From contig NZ_BOPF01000041.1 in assembly GCF_016863615.1 (NCBI RefSeq), positions 1-59,657 on the forward strand: DNA of 59,657 nucleotides, written 5' to 3'. The notes beneath the pieces were generated by a model, which was not told where the DNA came from, searched no databases, and saw only the letters and a program-made list of their open reading frames with translations. The stretch comes from Virgisporangium aliadipatigenens (lineage in GTDB: Bacteria; Actinomycetota; Actinomycetes; Mycobacteriales; Micromonosporaceae). The translations under genes and the position numbers were made by a program. Below are positions 26,520 to 34,272 of this stretch, piece by piece (within the stretch, counting starts at the first letter, position 1; the number at the start of each line of letters is the position of its first letter).

Positions 26520-27014
26520 GTGCACGTGGATGCGTCAACGTCAGCCGCGGGGGCGCCGGACGCTGAGGAGTTGCCCCTGGGCGTCCTGCTGTTCATCCCG
26601 TACCGGGCACTGGAGGCGGCCACCATGGACGGGCTGGCGCGCGCCGGCTACACCGACATGACGATCGCGCAGGCACGCATTGCCGCCCGGATCGACCCCG
26701 GCGGGTCGAGGGTCACCCGGCTCGCCGAAGCCGCGCAGGTCACCAAGCAGACTGCCGGCTTCCTGGTCGAGCAACTCGAACGCGCGGGCTATGTCGAACG
26801 AGTCCCGGACCCGACCGACGGTCGCGCCCGACTGGTCAAGCTCGCCGCCCGAGGCCACGCGGCGAGACAGGAGATTCTTCCTGCCCTTGCCGAGGTCGAG
26901 GCACAGTGGCTGGCGCACATCGGACCCGAGCGGATGGCCCACCTGCGGGAAACACTCACGATGTTGCGCGAGATCGCCGACCCCTTCCTGAAGGACCGCA
27001 CCGGCTTGAAATAG
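26520..27014 (+). CDS. MarR-family transcriptional regulator
   Basis: A 164-residue winged-helix regulator from GTG 26520 (GTG 26526 is equally possible). The family pattern: GVLLFIPYRALEAATMDGLA, GGSRVTRLAEAAQVTKQTAG, the recognition helix FLVEQLERAGYVERVPDPTD, and the wing DGRARLVKLAARG. MarR dimers usually repress themselves and a neighbouring gene until a small phenolic or oxidant ligand binds. Palindromes lie before and after the gene. The second covers its stop codon and the leader of the MDMPI-like gene that follows in the same direction. Confidence 0.9.
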   Translation: MHVDASTSAAGAPDAEELPLGVLLFIPYRALEAATMDGLARAGYTDMTIAQARIAARIDPGGSRVTRLAEAAQVTKQTAGFLVEQLERAGYVERVPDPTDGRARLVKLAARGHAARQEILPALAEVEAQWLAHIGPERMAHLRETLTMLREIADPFLKDRTGLK

Positions 27015-27032
27015 ACAGATCCTCTGTCTATT
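27010..27032. promoter_or_regulatory. Perfect 10-bp-arm palindrome between marR-type and MDMPI-like genes
   Basis: AATAGACAGA-TCC-TCTGTCTATT is a perfect inverted repeat, unusually A/T-rich for this genome. It includes the MarR stop codon and lies 31 bp before the next start. Its AGATCCTCT centre resembles the upstream element. It could be an operator, or a terminator for the MarR gene; recurrence of the core favours operator. Confidence 0.55.
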
Positions 27033-27063
27033 CTCGAATGGCGGTCGACTCCAGGGGAGCATC

Positions 27064-27702
27064 ATGGACACCGACGAGAGCTGGCGGGTTGTAGTCGAGC
27101 AGCGGCTGGCCCTTGCGGAGCTGCTAGCCGGGCTGTCCGAGGCGGATTGGGAGCAGCCCTCGTTGTGTGCCGGCTGGCGGGTGCGTGACGTCGCCGCTCA
27201 CGTGACCCTGATCCCCATATCGCCGTCAGCGGGCAGTCTGCTGGTCGACTTCGCGAAGGCCCGCGGCAACTATGCCCGATTCAACACCGTGGCCAGCCAG
27301 CGCCGCGCGACGCGAACGCCCACCGAGATCGTGCAGGACCTTCGAACCTCCGCCGAGTCCCGTTCGGTCCCCCGGCTCGTCAATCCCGCCAACGTGATGT
27401 GGGACATCTTGGTGCACGCCCAGGACATCGCGATCCCGCTGGGCATCGACTTCCCCACCCCGCCCGACGCCGGCGCCGCCGCCGCTACACGGATCTGGGA
27501 ACTCCGCTGGCCGTTCTCGTTCGGGACCAAGCGCCGTCTGGGCACGTTCACGCTTACGGCAACCGACGCGAACTGGACGGTCGGCACCGGTCCTGAGATC
27601 GCCGGCACGATCTCGGCGATCCTGCTCCTGCTGACCGGCCGCACCGAGGCCGCAACCCCCCTACTGACCGGCGACGGCGTACACAGCCTCGCCACTTCCT
27701 GA
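27064..27702 (+). CDS. Maleylpyruvate isomerase-family (MDMPI, DinB-fold) protein
   Basis: A 212-residue protein of the mycothiol-dependent maleylpyruvate isomerase N-terminal type: LALAELLAGLSEADWEQPSL, CAGWRVRDVAAHVTLIP and NVMWDILVHAQDIAIPLGID. Residues His in AAHVT and His-Ala-Gln-Asp occupy the metal-binding places of the fold. Most actinobacterial members have no known substrate; mycothiol-linked detoxification is the usual suggestion. A palindrome 31 bp upstream and the MarR gene before it suggest MarR control. Confidence 0.85.
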   Translation: MDTDESWRVVVEQRLALAELLAGLSEADWEQPSLCAGWRVRDVAAHVTLIPISPSAGSLLVDFAKARGNYARFNTVASQRRATRTPTEIVQDLRTSAESRSVPRLVNPANVMWDILVHAQDIAIPLGIDFPTPPDAGAAAATRIWELRWPFSFGTKRRLGTFTLTATDANWTVGTGPEIAGTISAILLLLTGRTEAATPLLTGDGVHSLATS

Positions 27703-27881
27703 TCCAAGACCAGCACTTGATCGACCGAGGCGCCGTGTGTCAGGGAACGCCCTCGTGGGACTGTTTGATCAAAGTGTGGACCGACCTGGCCCGACACGCC
27801 GAGCGGAGACGCCGGGAAGGACAGGCAGCGGCCGACATCATCGGCCTCCCACGGCGGGCCGTGATCCACATGCTGGATAAC

Positions 27882-27895
27882 TGTCACGCGTGACA
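27882..27895. promoter_or_regulatory. Perfect 14-bp palindrome
   Basis: TGTCACGCGTGACA is a perfect palindrome in a 312-bp gap (27703-28014) with no gene. Neither flanking gene starts here (one ends at 27702, the other at 28015), so its use as an operator is unclear. Confidence 0.35.
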
Positions 27896-27961
27896 ACAAG
27901 ATCACACAAACGCGTCGGACCGCCTCAGCGTGCGTGACGCCACGTGATGACTCACCGCCCG

Positions 27962-28010
27962 CCGTCACGCGCAGTCGGCGGCAGAAGCGGGTAACGCAGA
28001 AGCGGGTAAC
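27962..28010 (+). repeat. 3'-end copy of the dispersed repeat with a 13-bp duplication
   Basis: CGCGCAGTCGGCGGCAGAAG matches the terminus of the family. It is followed by two direct copies of AGAAGCGGGTAAC (27983 and 27998), suggesting slippage or a second end copy. Confidence 0.45.
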
Positions 28011-28014
28011 AAGG

Positions 28015-28671
28015 TCAGCCGATCGCGCCTTCGATCGTGTCGGTCAGGTCGAGGATGTCGGGGACGACGTCGATCACGGTGACCTCTACGAGGGCATTGT
28101 CGCGGCCGTGCCGGCGGCGGTACTCGTCGTAGGGGTAGTCGGCGATCGGCAGCCATGACCGGTGCCCGCGACAGGGATGGTTCTGCTGCGTCACCGCTCC
28201 GGAGCTGAGTCGGCAGAGTTCGATGCGTGGGCCGTGTCGCTCGACGAGGGCGCGGGTGTCGACGTGCAGGACGACCTGTTCTTCGGTGCGGTAATCCTTC
28301 GCGTGGCGTAGCCGGTTCAGTCGCTGCGGGCTGGCCCAAAAGAAGACCCGGGAGTTGATGGCGTTCAGGTACTCGCCCAGCGACGAGTCGGGGCCGATCT
28401 TGTCGGCGATGAACTTCATCGGCTTCTGGTCGCGGATGACTGCAGGTGGCAGGCCGGGCGCTGAGAGGACGGTGGATTGCTTGCGGGGTGAGCTCAGCAG
28501 TCGGTCGCGCTCGGCAGTGTCGAGGCCGAACAGATCGATGAGCCGCAGCGTGGACAGCAGACCGTGGCGTTGCACCGACGGCCAGGCCGTCACCGACATC
28601 ATGTGAAAGACACGCGGATGGCGCATGATCAGCTCCTCGACATCCAGCTGGAAATGATGCCGGAGGTCCAC
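28015..28671 (-). CDS. DUF7002-like protein, possible ADP-ribosyltransferase fold
   Basis: A 218-residue protein if started at GTG 28671 (VDLRHHFQLDVEELI); ATG 28623 (MRHPRVFHM) is an alternative and the open frame runs further up. Conserved blocks: RVFHMMSVTAWPSVQRHGLL, VIRDQKPM, LNAINSRVFFWASPQRLNRL, EEQVVLHVDTRALVERH. The opening H-x(8-10)-S-[VI]-x3-GL pattern is like the start of DarT/RES/PARP-type mono-ADP-ribosyltransferases, and the VFFW strand also fits. Enzyme activity is inference. It is an orphan gene in the small-gene island; an ADP-ribosylglycohydrolase lies at 40634-41623. Confidence 0.65.
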   Translation of the reverse strand: MDLRHHFQLDVEELIMRHPRVFHMMSVTAWPSVQRHGLLSTLRLIDLFGLDTAERDRLLSSPRKQSTVLSAPGLPPAVIRDQKPMKFIADKIGPDSSLGEYLNAINSRVFFWASPQRLNRLRHAKDYRTEEQVVLHVDTRALVERHGPRIELCRLSSGAVTQQNHPCRGHRSWLPIADYPYDEYRRRHGRDNALVEVTVIDVVPDILDLTDTIEGAIG

Positions 28672-28808
28672 ACGCTCTGGATCAGAGACCCGGTCGACGC
28701 CTCCGAACGCACGGTCAGCCGATGCAGGGTCAAACCGGCGCGGCATAAGTCGGGCCGACAGCTCGCCTGGCGCGCTCCACGCGGGAGAAGAGCATGCGTG
28801 ATCTTGGA

Positions 28809-29231
28809 CTAGTCCCAGTAGTTGAACAGACCCTCGCCCAACGTTTGAGGCTGCCTGTAGCGCATGTCGTACTGGCTGATCCGTGGCCACTTCGCCGCGT
28901 CGATCGGCCCGACCAATTCCGTGACGGTCAGCAGGCGGAACCCCGGTGCCGTTCTCAAAACCGCGACCAGGTCGGGAACGTCGACGAAAGTCAGCGGACC
29001 CGCTTCACGTGCGGGCGTGAACTCGATGACGCGCGGAACGGCGAGCGCCAGAAGTGGCGCGTCGCGGGCGCAGACCACCGCGACGTTTCGATGTGAATAG
29101 GTGATGATCGCCTGGTGGAAGTTCGGCGTTGGATGGTCGCTGATCCGGAACTCGGTCAGCTCGCCGCCGGTTTGTCGCGCGGCCTCATAGCAGGCGCGGC
29201 GAAACGCCTTCAAGTCGGTCACGACGACCAA
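28809..29231 (-). CDS. Hypothetical protein ending ISQYDMRYxxPQTxGExLFNYWD
   Basis: A 140-residue protein: MVVVTDLKAFRRACYEAARQ, HRNVAVVCARDAPLLALAVP, VTELVGPIDAAKWP and the C-terminal block ISQYDMRYRQPQTLGEGL. I have seen the closing block in other actinobacterial hypothetical proteins, which supports a real gene, but I know of no function. It is small and soluble with no signal, in keeping with the immunity-type genes around it. Confidence 0.7.
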   Translation of the reverse strand: MVVVTDLKAFRRACYEAARQTGGELTEFRISDHPTPNFHQAIITYSHRNVAVVCARDAPLLALAVPRVIEFTPAREAGPLTFVDVPDLVAVLRTAPGFRLLTVTELVGPIDAAKWPRISQYDMRYRQPQTLGEGLFNYWD

Positions 29232-29343
29232 CCCTACGTGCCCGGCCTACCGAGCGAAGCCATACGGCGTCGGCAGAACCGTCCGTCGGAGGCAGTTGTC
29301 CGGCCGGCAACGTTGCGTCCGGAGGTTCTCGACCCGTGGGCGA

Positions 29344-29368
29344 GCGCTCGCGGCAGAAGCGGACGTCC
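29344..29368 (+). repeat. 3'-end copy of the dispersed repeat
   Basis: GCTCGCGGCAGAAGCGGACG then TCC. Closely matches the ends at 14026 and 29969. It lies in the 186-bp gap before the membrane-anchored gene. Confidence 0.5.
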
Positions 29369-29417
29369 CTGACTTGCCAGCCTTGCGTGCTCTTCTCGCC
29401 GAGCCGACGATGCCGGC

Positions 29418-29960
29418 ATGCAGACCGTTCTTCAGCAGTTGCCGGCGTTGTTGGGTGTAGTGATCGGATCAGTTGCTACCTTCCTGGTCGCGCAAACGAC
29501 GGAGCGTACGAAGTGGCGCAGGACCCTGCATGCCAGGTGGGACGAGCGGCGTCTTGACGCGTACGCTGAGTACGCCTTCGCGGTGAAGAGCTACGTCACG
29601 CTATTGCGTAGGGTCGCCGGCGGGATGGGCCTGGACTCGATAGCGCACCCGCTTTCTCATACCGATGGTCTACCCCGAGTGGAGCAAGCCGAAGACGAAC
29701 GCGCTGCGAAGTTTGAGAATGTGCTATTGCTCGGCGACCAGGAGACGATTGATGCTGCGCGGGCATGGCACCGGGCAGCGTGGGAATTAGCCGATCTGGT
29801 GCAGGGCAGGTCTACCGGAGGAGCGCCGGCATGGCGGCCGGCCCTGAACGAGGTGTGGCAGGCCAGGACCCTGTTCTATAAGGCGGCGCGAGTCAGCCTG
29901 GATGTCCGGTCTGGTCCTGAGGCGCTGCACCATTTACAACCACGTGATCATCGACGGTGA
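29418..29960 (+). CDS. Hypothetical membrane-anchored protein, 180 aa
   Basis: An N-terminal TM segment (about residues 8-26, LPALLGVVIGSVATFLVA) is followed by a basic stretch (ERTKWRRTLHARWDERRL) and a helical soluble domain (YAEYAFAVKSYVTLLRRVAG, IDAARAWHRAAWELADLVQG). This one-TM plus cytosolic helical layout is common in actinobacterial orphan proteins. The last 15 residues run toward a repeat copy at 29969. Function unknown. Confidence 0.7.
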   Translation: MQTVLQQLPALLGVVIGSVATFLVAQTTERTKWRRTLHARWDERRLDAYAEYAFAVKSYVTLLRRVAGGMGLDSIAHPLSHTDGLPRVEQAEDERAAKFENVLLLGDQETIDAARAWHRAAWELADLVQGRSTGGAPAWRPALNEVWQARTLFYKAARVSLDVRSGPEALHHLQPRDHRR

Positions 29961-29968
29961 CGCCGCGT

Positions 29969-29999
29969 CGCACGCGCCCAGCGGCATGTCCGGACGTCC
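29969..29999 (+). repeat. 3'-end copy of the dispersed repeat
   Basis: CGCACGCGCCCAGCGGCATG then TCCGGACGTCC. It occupies almost the whole 69-bp gap between the genes at 29418 and 30030. Confidence 0.55.
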
Positions 30000-30029
30000 G
30001 CCGGGGCTTTGCTGCGTTAGGTTTCCTTG

Positions 30030-30779
30030 ATGTCGGGGTGGGACGCTGCGGGACGCAAGGCTTTGCGGCTGATCGGCTACTGGGACGGTCGGGACGCACC
30101 GGCCGCATGGCCCGACGTTTGCGGGTTCGTGTCCACTGCCCCGGATAGGGCGGTGCAACAGGCTGTCGCTGCGTGGCTTCGGGCTGGCGCGGTATTCGTC
30201 GTCACGGCCGGTATCTCGGTGTGCCGGCTCTGCGGTACCGCCAACGGTAGCGCCGAACAGACCGACGGCGACCATTTCGTCTGGCCGGATGGCCTGGCGC
30301 ACTACGTGGCCGAACACGGAGTGCAGTTGCCGGACGAAGTAGTTGCCCTAGCTGCCGACGGCGTGATCCCGCCTGTCGACCTGGACCGCTTCGAGACCGC
30401 ATGGCACTCCGGCCGGCTGACGATCGACACGGCCTGGTGGGCACACTTTGCCGGAGCCGAACCGTTCGGAACCGCCACCACGCATCTACACGGTTGTCGG
30501 CACAGCGCGGCCGTCGCGCACTGGGACCTGCCAACATCCGCCGAGATCTACATCGACGGGGTGCCACCCGCGGCCGTGGCGACCGGCGTCCGACTTCGGC
30601 GGCTGCTCGGCGCCACGTGGCCCATGCCGACCCTGCGCGATCTACTCGACTCTCAGCCCTTCCACGCCGGCAGCGGCGATCCGTCGGCGCTGCATCGCGC
30701 GCTGAGAACGTCGGAAGGCCTGCGGTCCTATCTCTTCTACCGGGTGAACGACAACCTCGTTCCGATCTGGTCCGATTGA
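30030..30779 (+). CDS. Hypothetical protein with CxxC and WPDGLAHYV block
   Basis: A 249-residue protein (start ATG 30030; a TTG just before it is possible). Residues about 60-100 read VCRLCGTANGSAEQTDGDHF then VWPDGLAHYVAEHGVQLPDE. The single CRLC pair may bind a metal or be structural. The second half (about 130-245) is less typical. I have seen the CGxxNGSAExTD-WPxGLAHYV block in other actinobacterial orphans. No function known. A hairpin follows the stop. Confidence 0.72.
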   Translation: MSGWDAAGRKALRLIGYWDGRDAPAAWPDVCGFVSTAPDRAVQQAVAAWLRAGAVFVVTAGISVCRLCGTANGSAEQTDGDHFVWPDGLAHYVAEHGVQLPDEVVALAADGVIPPVDLDRFETAWHSGRLTIDTAWWAHFAGAEPFGTATTHLHGCRHSAAVAHWDLPTSAEIYIDGVPPAAVATGVRLRRLLGATWPMPTLRDLLDSQPFHAGSGDPSALHRALRTSEGLRSYLFYRVNDNLVPIWSD

Positions 30780-30799
30780 TGAGGACATGTCAAGGCGCG

Positions 30800-30824
30800 G
30801 GCCGTGCCGACGACACGGCACAGC
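30800..30824 (+). terminator. Possible terminator after the 30030 gene
   Basis: GTGCCG pairs with CGGCAC across a 6-nt loop about 25 bp after the stop at 30779. The rest of the gap to 31050 shows no gene or clear repeat. Confidence 0.35.
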
Positions 30825-31050
30825 CTCAAAGCGGAGGCCGACACGTCCGACCGATAGTCACAGCGCAGGATGAACCCGGCACGCGATCAGCAACAGATTC
30901 GGATAGGCGGAGGCACGGGACCAGACTTGGCAACGCCTGACAAGCCGATCAACGGCCCGCGTGGCAGGAGTGCCGGCCCTGCTGGCCGAGAACCATGACC
31001 TTTCGCCCGAAGGATGCAGCGGCGTGTCACGATCCCGGTAGTCTCGCCGC

Positions 31051-31698
31051 GTGAGTCTGAAGGTGACCGAGGGTCGGCTGACCGAGACGCGGGTCGGAGC
31101 CGGTGTGGAGCGGCGCGCTTTCGGTGAGTTCGTCGGCCCGCGCGGTGAGCTCGCCTCATATGCGTTCGGCTGGACGACTGGGACCGAGAGTCACGTCGCC
31201 CGGCTCACCGTGGGTATCGGGGCCGGGAACCCGGGCGGCGCGAGCTTCCATGCGATCGTCTTCGATAACGAGGGCAGCTATGCCTGTTCGCTCGTCGACG
31301 AGCCGTTCGAGCGGGTACCCGAGGGCGGGCCCGATCTCACCGCGATCGAGGCACGCGCGCATGAGGACCTGCCGTTCATCTGGTGGGTGGTGGACCGCGT
31401 CATGGAACGCGATCGGCGCGCGCGGTGGATGAAGCACTGGCTGCTCGGCAGCACCAGTATCCAGACCGGCGAGGTATTCGAACGGACAGAGCCGATTCTG
31501 TACGTGAGTCACGACGCCGACGACGGACTCTGGCAGCTCATCGGCGCGAGCGATGCCAACCCCGCCACGGGCAAGCTCAGCCACCTACACCATGCCGTCG
31601 AATACGATCCCACGCTGCTCGACGTCCTCGATCTCCAACCCGGCGAGAGCGCCTACCGGACCGGGCCGGACGCCCCATGGACACGCAAGCCCTCCTAA
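31051..31698 (+). CDS. Hypothetical protein, 215 aa, with ILYVSHDxDDGxWQ block
   Basis: GTG start at 31051 (VSLKVTEGRL). The C-terminal block EPILYVSHDADDGLWQLIGA, then LHHAVEYDPTLLDVLDLQPG and SAYRTGPDAPWTR, resembles a small actinobacterial family (also found alone) in which aromatic and Asp residues of the YVxHDxDDGxWQ motif are conserved. It is soluble and acidic. Function unknown; its position in the island suggests an immunity-type or orphan accessory role. Confidence 0.72.
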   Translation: MSLKVTEGRLTETRVGAGVERRAFGEFVGPRGELASYAFGWTTGTESHVARLTVGIGAGNPGGASFHAIVFDNEGSYACSLVDEPFERVPEGGPDLTAIEARAHEDLPFIWWVVDRVMERDRRARWMKHWLLGSTSIQTGEVFERTEPILYVSHDADDGLWQLIGASDANPATGKLSHLHHAVEYDPTLLDVLDLQPGESAYRTGPDAPWTRKPS

Positions 31699-31983
31699 AC
31701 GGCCGAAGCAACAGCGGCGGCGGGCTCACGGCGTACCGACGGTGTGCCCGATTCGCGACTGGAAGAGCGCCGGGACTTGCCCGGGCACGATCAGCGGCAC
31801 ACCGCTGATCTGCGTTGCGGTGCTCGTTGCGCTGAAGGACCGTATCGCGATGCTGCTTACCGCCGTGCCGCGGAGTTGGGGACCCACTGCGCGGGAGTCC
31901 GCCGTTGAGCCGGGACCGATATGTCGCCCGCGGTGTGCCCGGCGGCTGGCGAGTGTGCGACAGCAAGGCGCGACGATGGTGGG

Positions 31984-32097
31984 GTGAACAAGCAGTACGA
32001 GGTCCAGCCTGACGATCTCGTCGCGGAGCTGAACGGCGCTGCCGACAACACGCGGACCACAGCGCTCCCGAGGCGCTACCGGACCGCCAGGCGATAG
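31984..32097 (+). pseudogene. Truncated small ORF (37 aa)
   Basis: GTG 31984 opens a 37-codon frame VNKQYEVQPDDLVAELNGAA ending TAG at 32095. The start resembles the first helix of WXG100/ESX-type small proteins (EVxPDDL). It then runs into Arg-rich sequence, as if cut and joined to unrelated DNA. The rest of 31699-32165 shows no gene. Confidence 0.3.
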
Positions 32098-32165
32098 GCC
32101 CACACGTCGCGGCACGGCGGACAGCGGCAGATGGTTGCGTCCATGTGACCGCGCGGGGCAGGTGG

Positions 32166-32723
32166 TCAGTCGTCCAGGTAGATGGCGGCGAGGCGGGGTA
32201 GTCGGACGCGCATCTGGTCCTCGTCGTCGAAATCGAAGTCCTCGCCGGCGGGATCGTTGGTACCGCTTTCCGGCCGGGTGCCGTTGTCGTGTACCGCTGT
32301 CCAGAACGCCTCTTCGTCTCCGGTGGCCGCAGAGTAGGCGTCGCTGGCGACGGAAAGAAAATCCTCGCACTGAATCTCGTCGTCATCGGGATCCAGGCCC
32401 AGATCGGCGAGGGAGTCCGGGGCGGCCACCGCGCCTTCCCAGACGGCGCGCCCCTGCGCGAGCAGCCAGCCGCGAAAGTAGTCGAAGCCATCGTCGGAGC
32501 AGCCGCCGAGCATCAGGTACGCCGCCGCCCACAGGTCGGTGCGGTATGCCTCGCCGTTGACGGCATCGAAGACCCGCTCGAACTCCACAGCTGCGGACGG
32601 ACCGAGTTCAACAAGCCGGGCGGTTACCCGCTGTGCGACCGCCTCGGCTGACTCGGCGGAAACAGTGTCACCGACCACCTCTCGGGCCTCTTCTACGATC
32701 GCCCAGAACTCCTCACGATCCAC
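32166..32723 (-). CDS. DUF4240-like protein
   Basis: A 185-residue acidic protein, paralogue of 23525-24031. Shared motif: RTDLWAAAYLMLGGCSDDGF then DYFRGWLLAQGRAVWEGAV and PDSLADLG. The N-terminal helix MDREEFWAIVEEAREVV matches the FWELVEAAR start of the other copy. The C-terminus is very acidic (FDFDDEDQMRVRLPRLAAIY). Function unknown. It is separated from the DUF3806-like gene by a near full-length repeat copy. Confidence 0.85.
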   Translation of the reverse strand: MDREEFWAIVEEAREVVGDTVSAESAEAVAQRVTARLVELGPSAAVEFERVFDAVNGEAYRTDLWAAAYLMLGGCSDDGFDYFRGWLLAQGRAVWEGAVAAPDSLADLGLDPDDDEIQCEDFLSVASDAYSAATGDEEAFWTAVHDNGTRPESGTNDPAGEDFDFDDEDQMRVRLPRLAAIYLDD

Positions 32724-32789
32724 GCCGACGAGCGTAGGCCACCACGGATGCGTAGACCGTCGACATACGCCTCCTCGAATATGCCGTGA

Positions 32790-32874
32790 TCGGCAAAGTC
32801 AGGATGCGGGACGGCGAAGGCGCCGGCTGTCGGCTATGACAAGCGACGACCGCTCGGCGGCAGAATCGGATACC
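32790..32874 (+). repeat. Dispersed repeat, near full-length copy D
   Basis: The 5' end TCGGCAAAGTCAGGATGCGG is followed by GACGGCGAAGGCGCC (hairpin 1), a degenerate hairpin 2, GACAAGCGACGACCGCTCG and the 3' end GCGGCAGAATCGGATACC. It fills most of the 187-bp gap between the DUF4240-like and DUF3806-like genes. Confidence 0.75.
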
Positions 32875-32910
32875 TCTGTGCTTGCACCCGGCGTGTCGTA
32901 GCCTGCGCGG

Positions 32911-33411
32911 ATGGGGCTGTTCCGACGGCGGCGGCCGGGTGGTAGCAGGTTCGACCGCGACGCACCGGCGGCGTCGACTCCGAACACCCACATTCAGCCG
33001 GTGAACGACGTCGAACGTGGTTGGATTACCGAGCATCTGGACCATCTGCTCGCCGTGGGCGTCGACGTGCGCGATGCCGAACAACTCGGCGCTCACTATG
33101 ACACTCTTCTCGCGCGCTGGCTCGGGACGCCCGATCGGCTGCGGCGCGACCCAAACCCGGATGTCAATCTAATCGGTCTCGGTCTGGGTGCGCATCTCGC
33201 CGGCCGGACCGGTCTGGAGTGGGCTGTGGTCAGTGACGAAGCCAGTACCGAGATCGCGTTGTACGCCAGCCTGGGCGACATCATGATCTATCCGACAAAC
33301 GCTGTGGCCAAGCGCTGGGTCGGGCATGAGATCGGATTCCTCCCTGACTTTGCCGAAGCGACGGTTCAGACGATCACCCACATTCAGGCTGCCCACCGCA
33401 CGGGATCTTGA
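32911..33411 (+). CDS. DUF3806-like protein
   Basis: A 166-residue soluble protein starting MGLFRRRRPGGSRFDRDAPA. After a basic linker the domain (about 30-160) reads ERGWITEHLDHLLAVGVDVR, NPDVNLIGLGLGAHLAGRTG, LEWAVVSDEASTEIALYASL and GDIMIYPTNAVAKRW. I assign DUF3806 by the VNLIGLGLGxHL, WAVVxDE and PTNAVxKRW blocks. No biochemical role is known to me. It lies between two repeat copies (32790 and 33527). Confidence 0.75.
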   Translation: MGLFRRRRPGGSRFDRDAPAASTPNTHIQPVNDVERGWITEHLDHLLAVGVDVRDAEQLGAHYDTLLARWLGTPDRLRRDPNPDVNLIGLGLGAHLAGRTGLEWAVVSDEASTEIALYASLGDIMIYPTNAVAKRWVGHEIGFLPDFAEATVQTITHIQAAHRTGS

Positions 33412-33526
33412 TCCTCCGATCCTCGGCGTCCAGTGAGGCAAGCGACAATCCGAAGCAAAGCAGGAAGTTGTCGGCCGGCTTTCCACGTCCAATTCGGCGT
33501 TCGGAGCGCGGTATCAACACCCGAAG

Positions 33527-33547
33527 AGCGGCATGAGCGTGCACCGG
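33527..33547 (+). repeat. 3'-end copy of the dispersed repeat
   Basis: AGCGGCATGAGCGTGCACCG. Matches the ends at 25660 and 14865. Located in the gap after the DUF3806-like gene. Confidence 0.5.
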
Positions 33548-33598
33548 ACATCGGTAATTGTCAGCGTGACGGGCCGGTACGGTAGCTGCGAAATCCGT

Positions 33599-34234
33599 AT
33601 GATCCGCGCTGTGGGGAACACGTCTGGGACGACTCCCTGGGACGGGTTGATGTCCGGATGGCAGTCCAACTATGTGTCCGCGCCGGAGCAATTGCGTCGC
33701 CAGCGGTCTAACCTGCTCGCGCTGGTGGGTCAACGGCTGCAGGCCGGCTGGGAACTGGCACGAGACAGGTGGCAACCGGACATCCCGCTGGTGCTGGTGT
33801 TCCACGACGGTGCGCAGTTGGAGCTCGCTTGGGCCGCCGACGACGACTTGTCGATCAGTTGGAACACCATCGACCTGAGGGCCGCGTGCACACTTGTCGG
33901 CCGGCGGCACGAGTGGCGATCGTCGCACCCCCACCCACTGGCTGCGGTGGCCGGTCGCATCCTGACCGGATGGGCGGTGACCGAGAGCCCGTACTTCCCC
34001 GGCGACGTGGACCTTACCGGCGAGTTGCCGATGGATCTGGCTGCCGGCTGGAGCATGGCAGGCTTGTGGATCGAGTTCGGGGACATCGGTTTGCACGTTT
34101 TCAGCGGTGCCGATGCGACGTACATCTCGGACGCACCCGAGCAGCCCTGCGACCAGGGACATACCCGTGTGACGCACCGGCAGCTCCAGGAGGACGACGC
34201 GCAGGCGCCCAGAGACCCGACCGCCTCCAGTTGA
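33599..34234 (+). CDS. Hypothetical protein, about 211 aa
   Basis: The start is uncertain: ATG 33599 (MIRAVGNTSG), GTG 33611 or ATG 33650 (MSGWQSNYV). The body reads LRRQRSNLLALVGQRLQAGW, DIPLVLVFHDGAQLELAWAA and SISWNTIDLRAACTLVGRRH; WIEFGDIGLHVFSGADATYI is near the end. It has no signal and a mixed alpha/beta look. No family recognised. It lies just left of the IS5-family element, whose left inverted repeat starts 38 bp after this stop. Confidence 0.6.
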   Translation: MIRAVGNTSGTTPWDGLMSGWQSNYVSAPEQLRRQRSNLLALVGQRLQAGWELARDRWQPDIPLVLVFHDGAQLELAWAADDDLSISWNTIDLRAACTLVGRRHEWRSSHPHPLAAVAGRILTGWAVTESPYFPGDVDLTGELPMDLAAGWSMAGLWIEFGDIGLHVFSGADATYISDAPEQPCDQGHTRVTHRQLQEDDAQAPRDPTASS

Positions 34235-34272
34235 GTGATCGCGCATCGGCATGGGTGCGTAGCCGCATGAGT

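Noticed and set aside
31726-32370. Minus-strand gene ending in GVPLIVPGQVPALFQSRIGH
   Set aside because: Overlaps the DUF4240-like gene in another frame and is low in complexity for most of its length.
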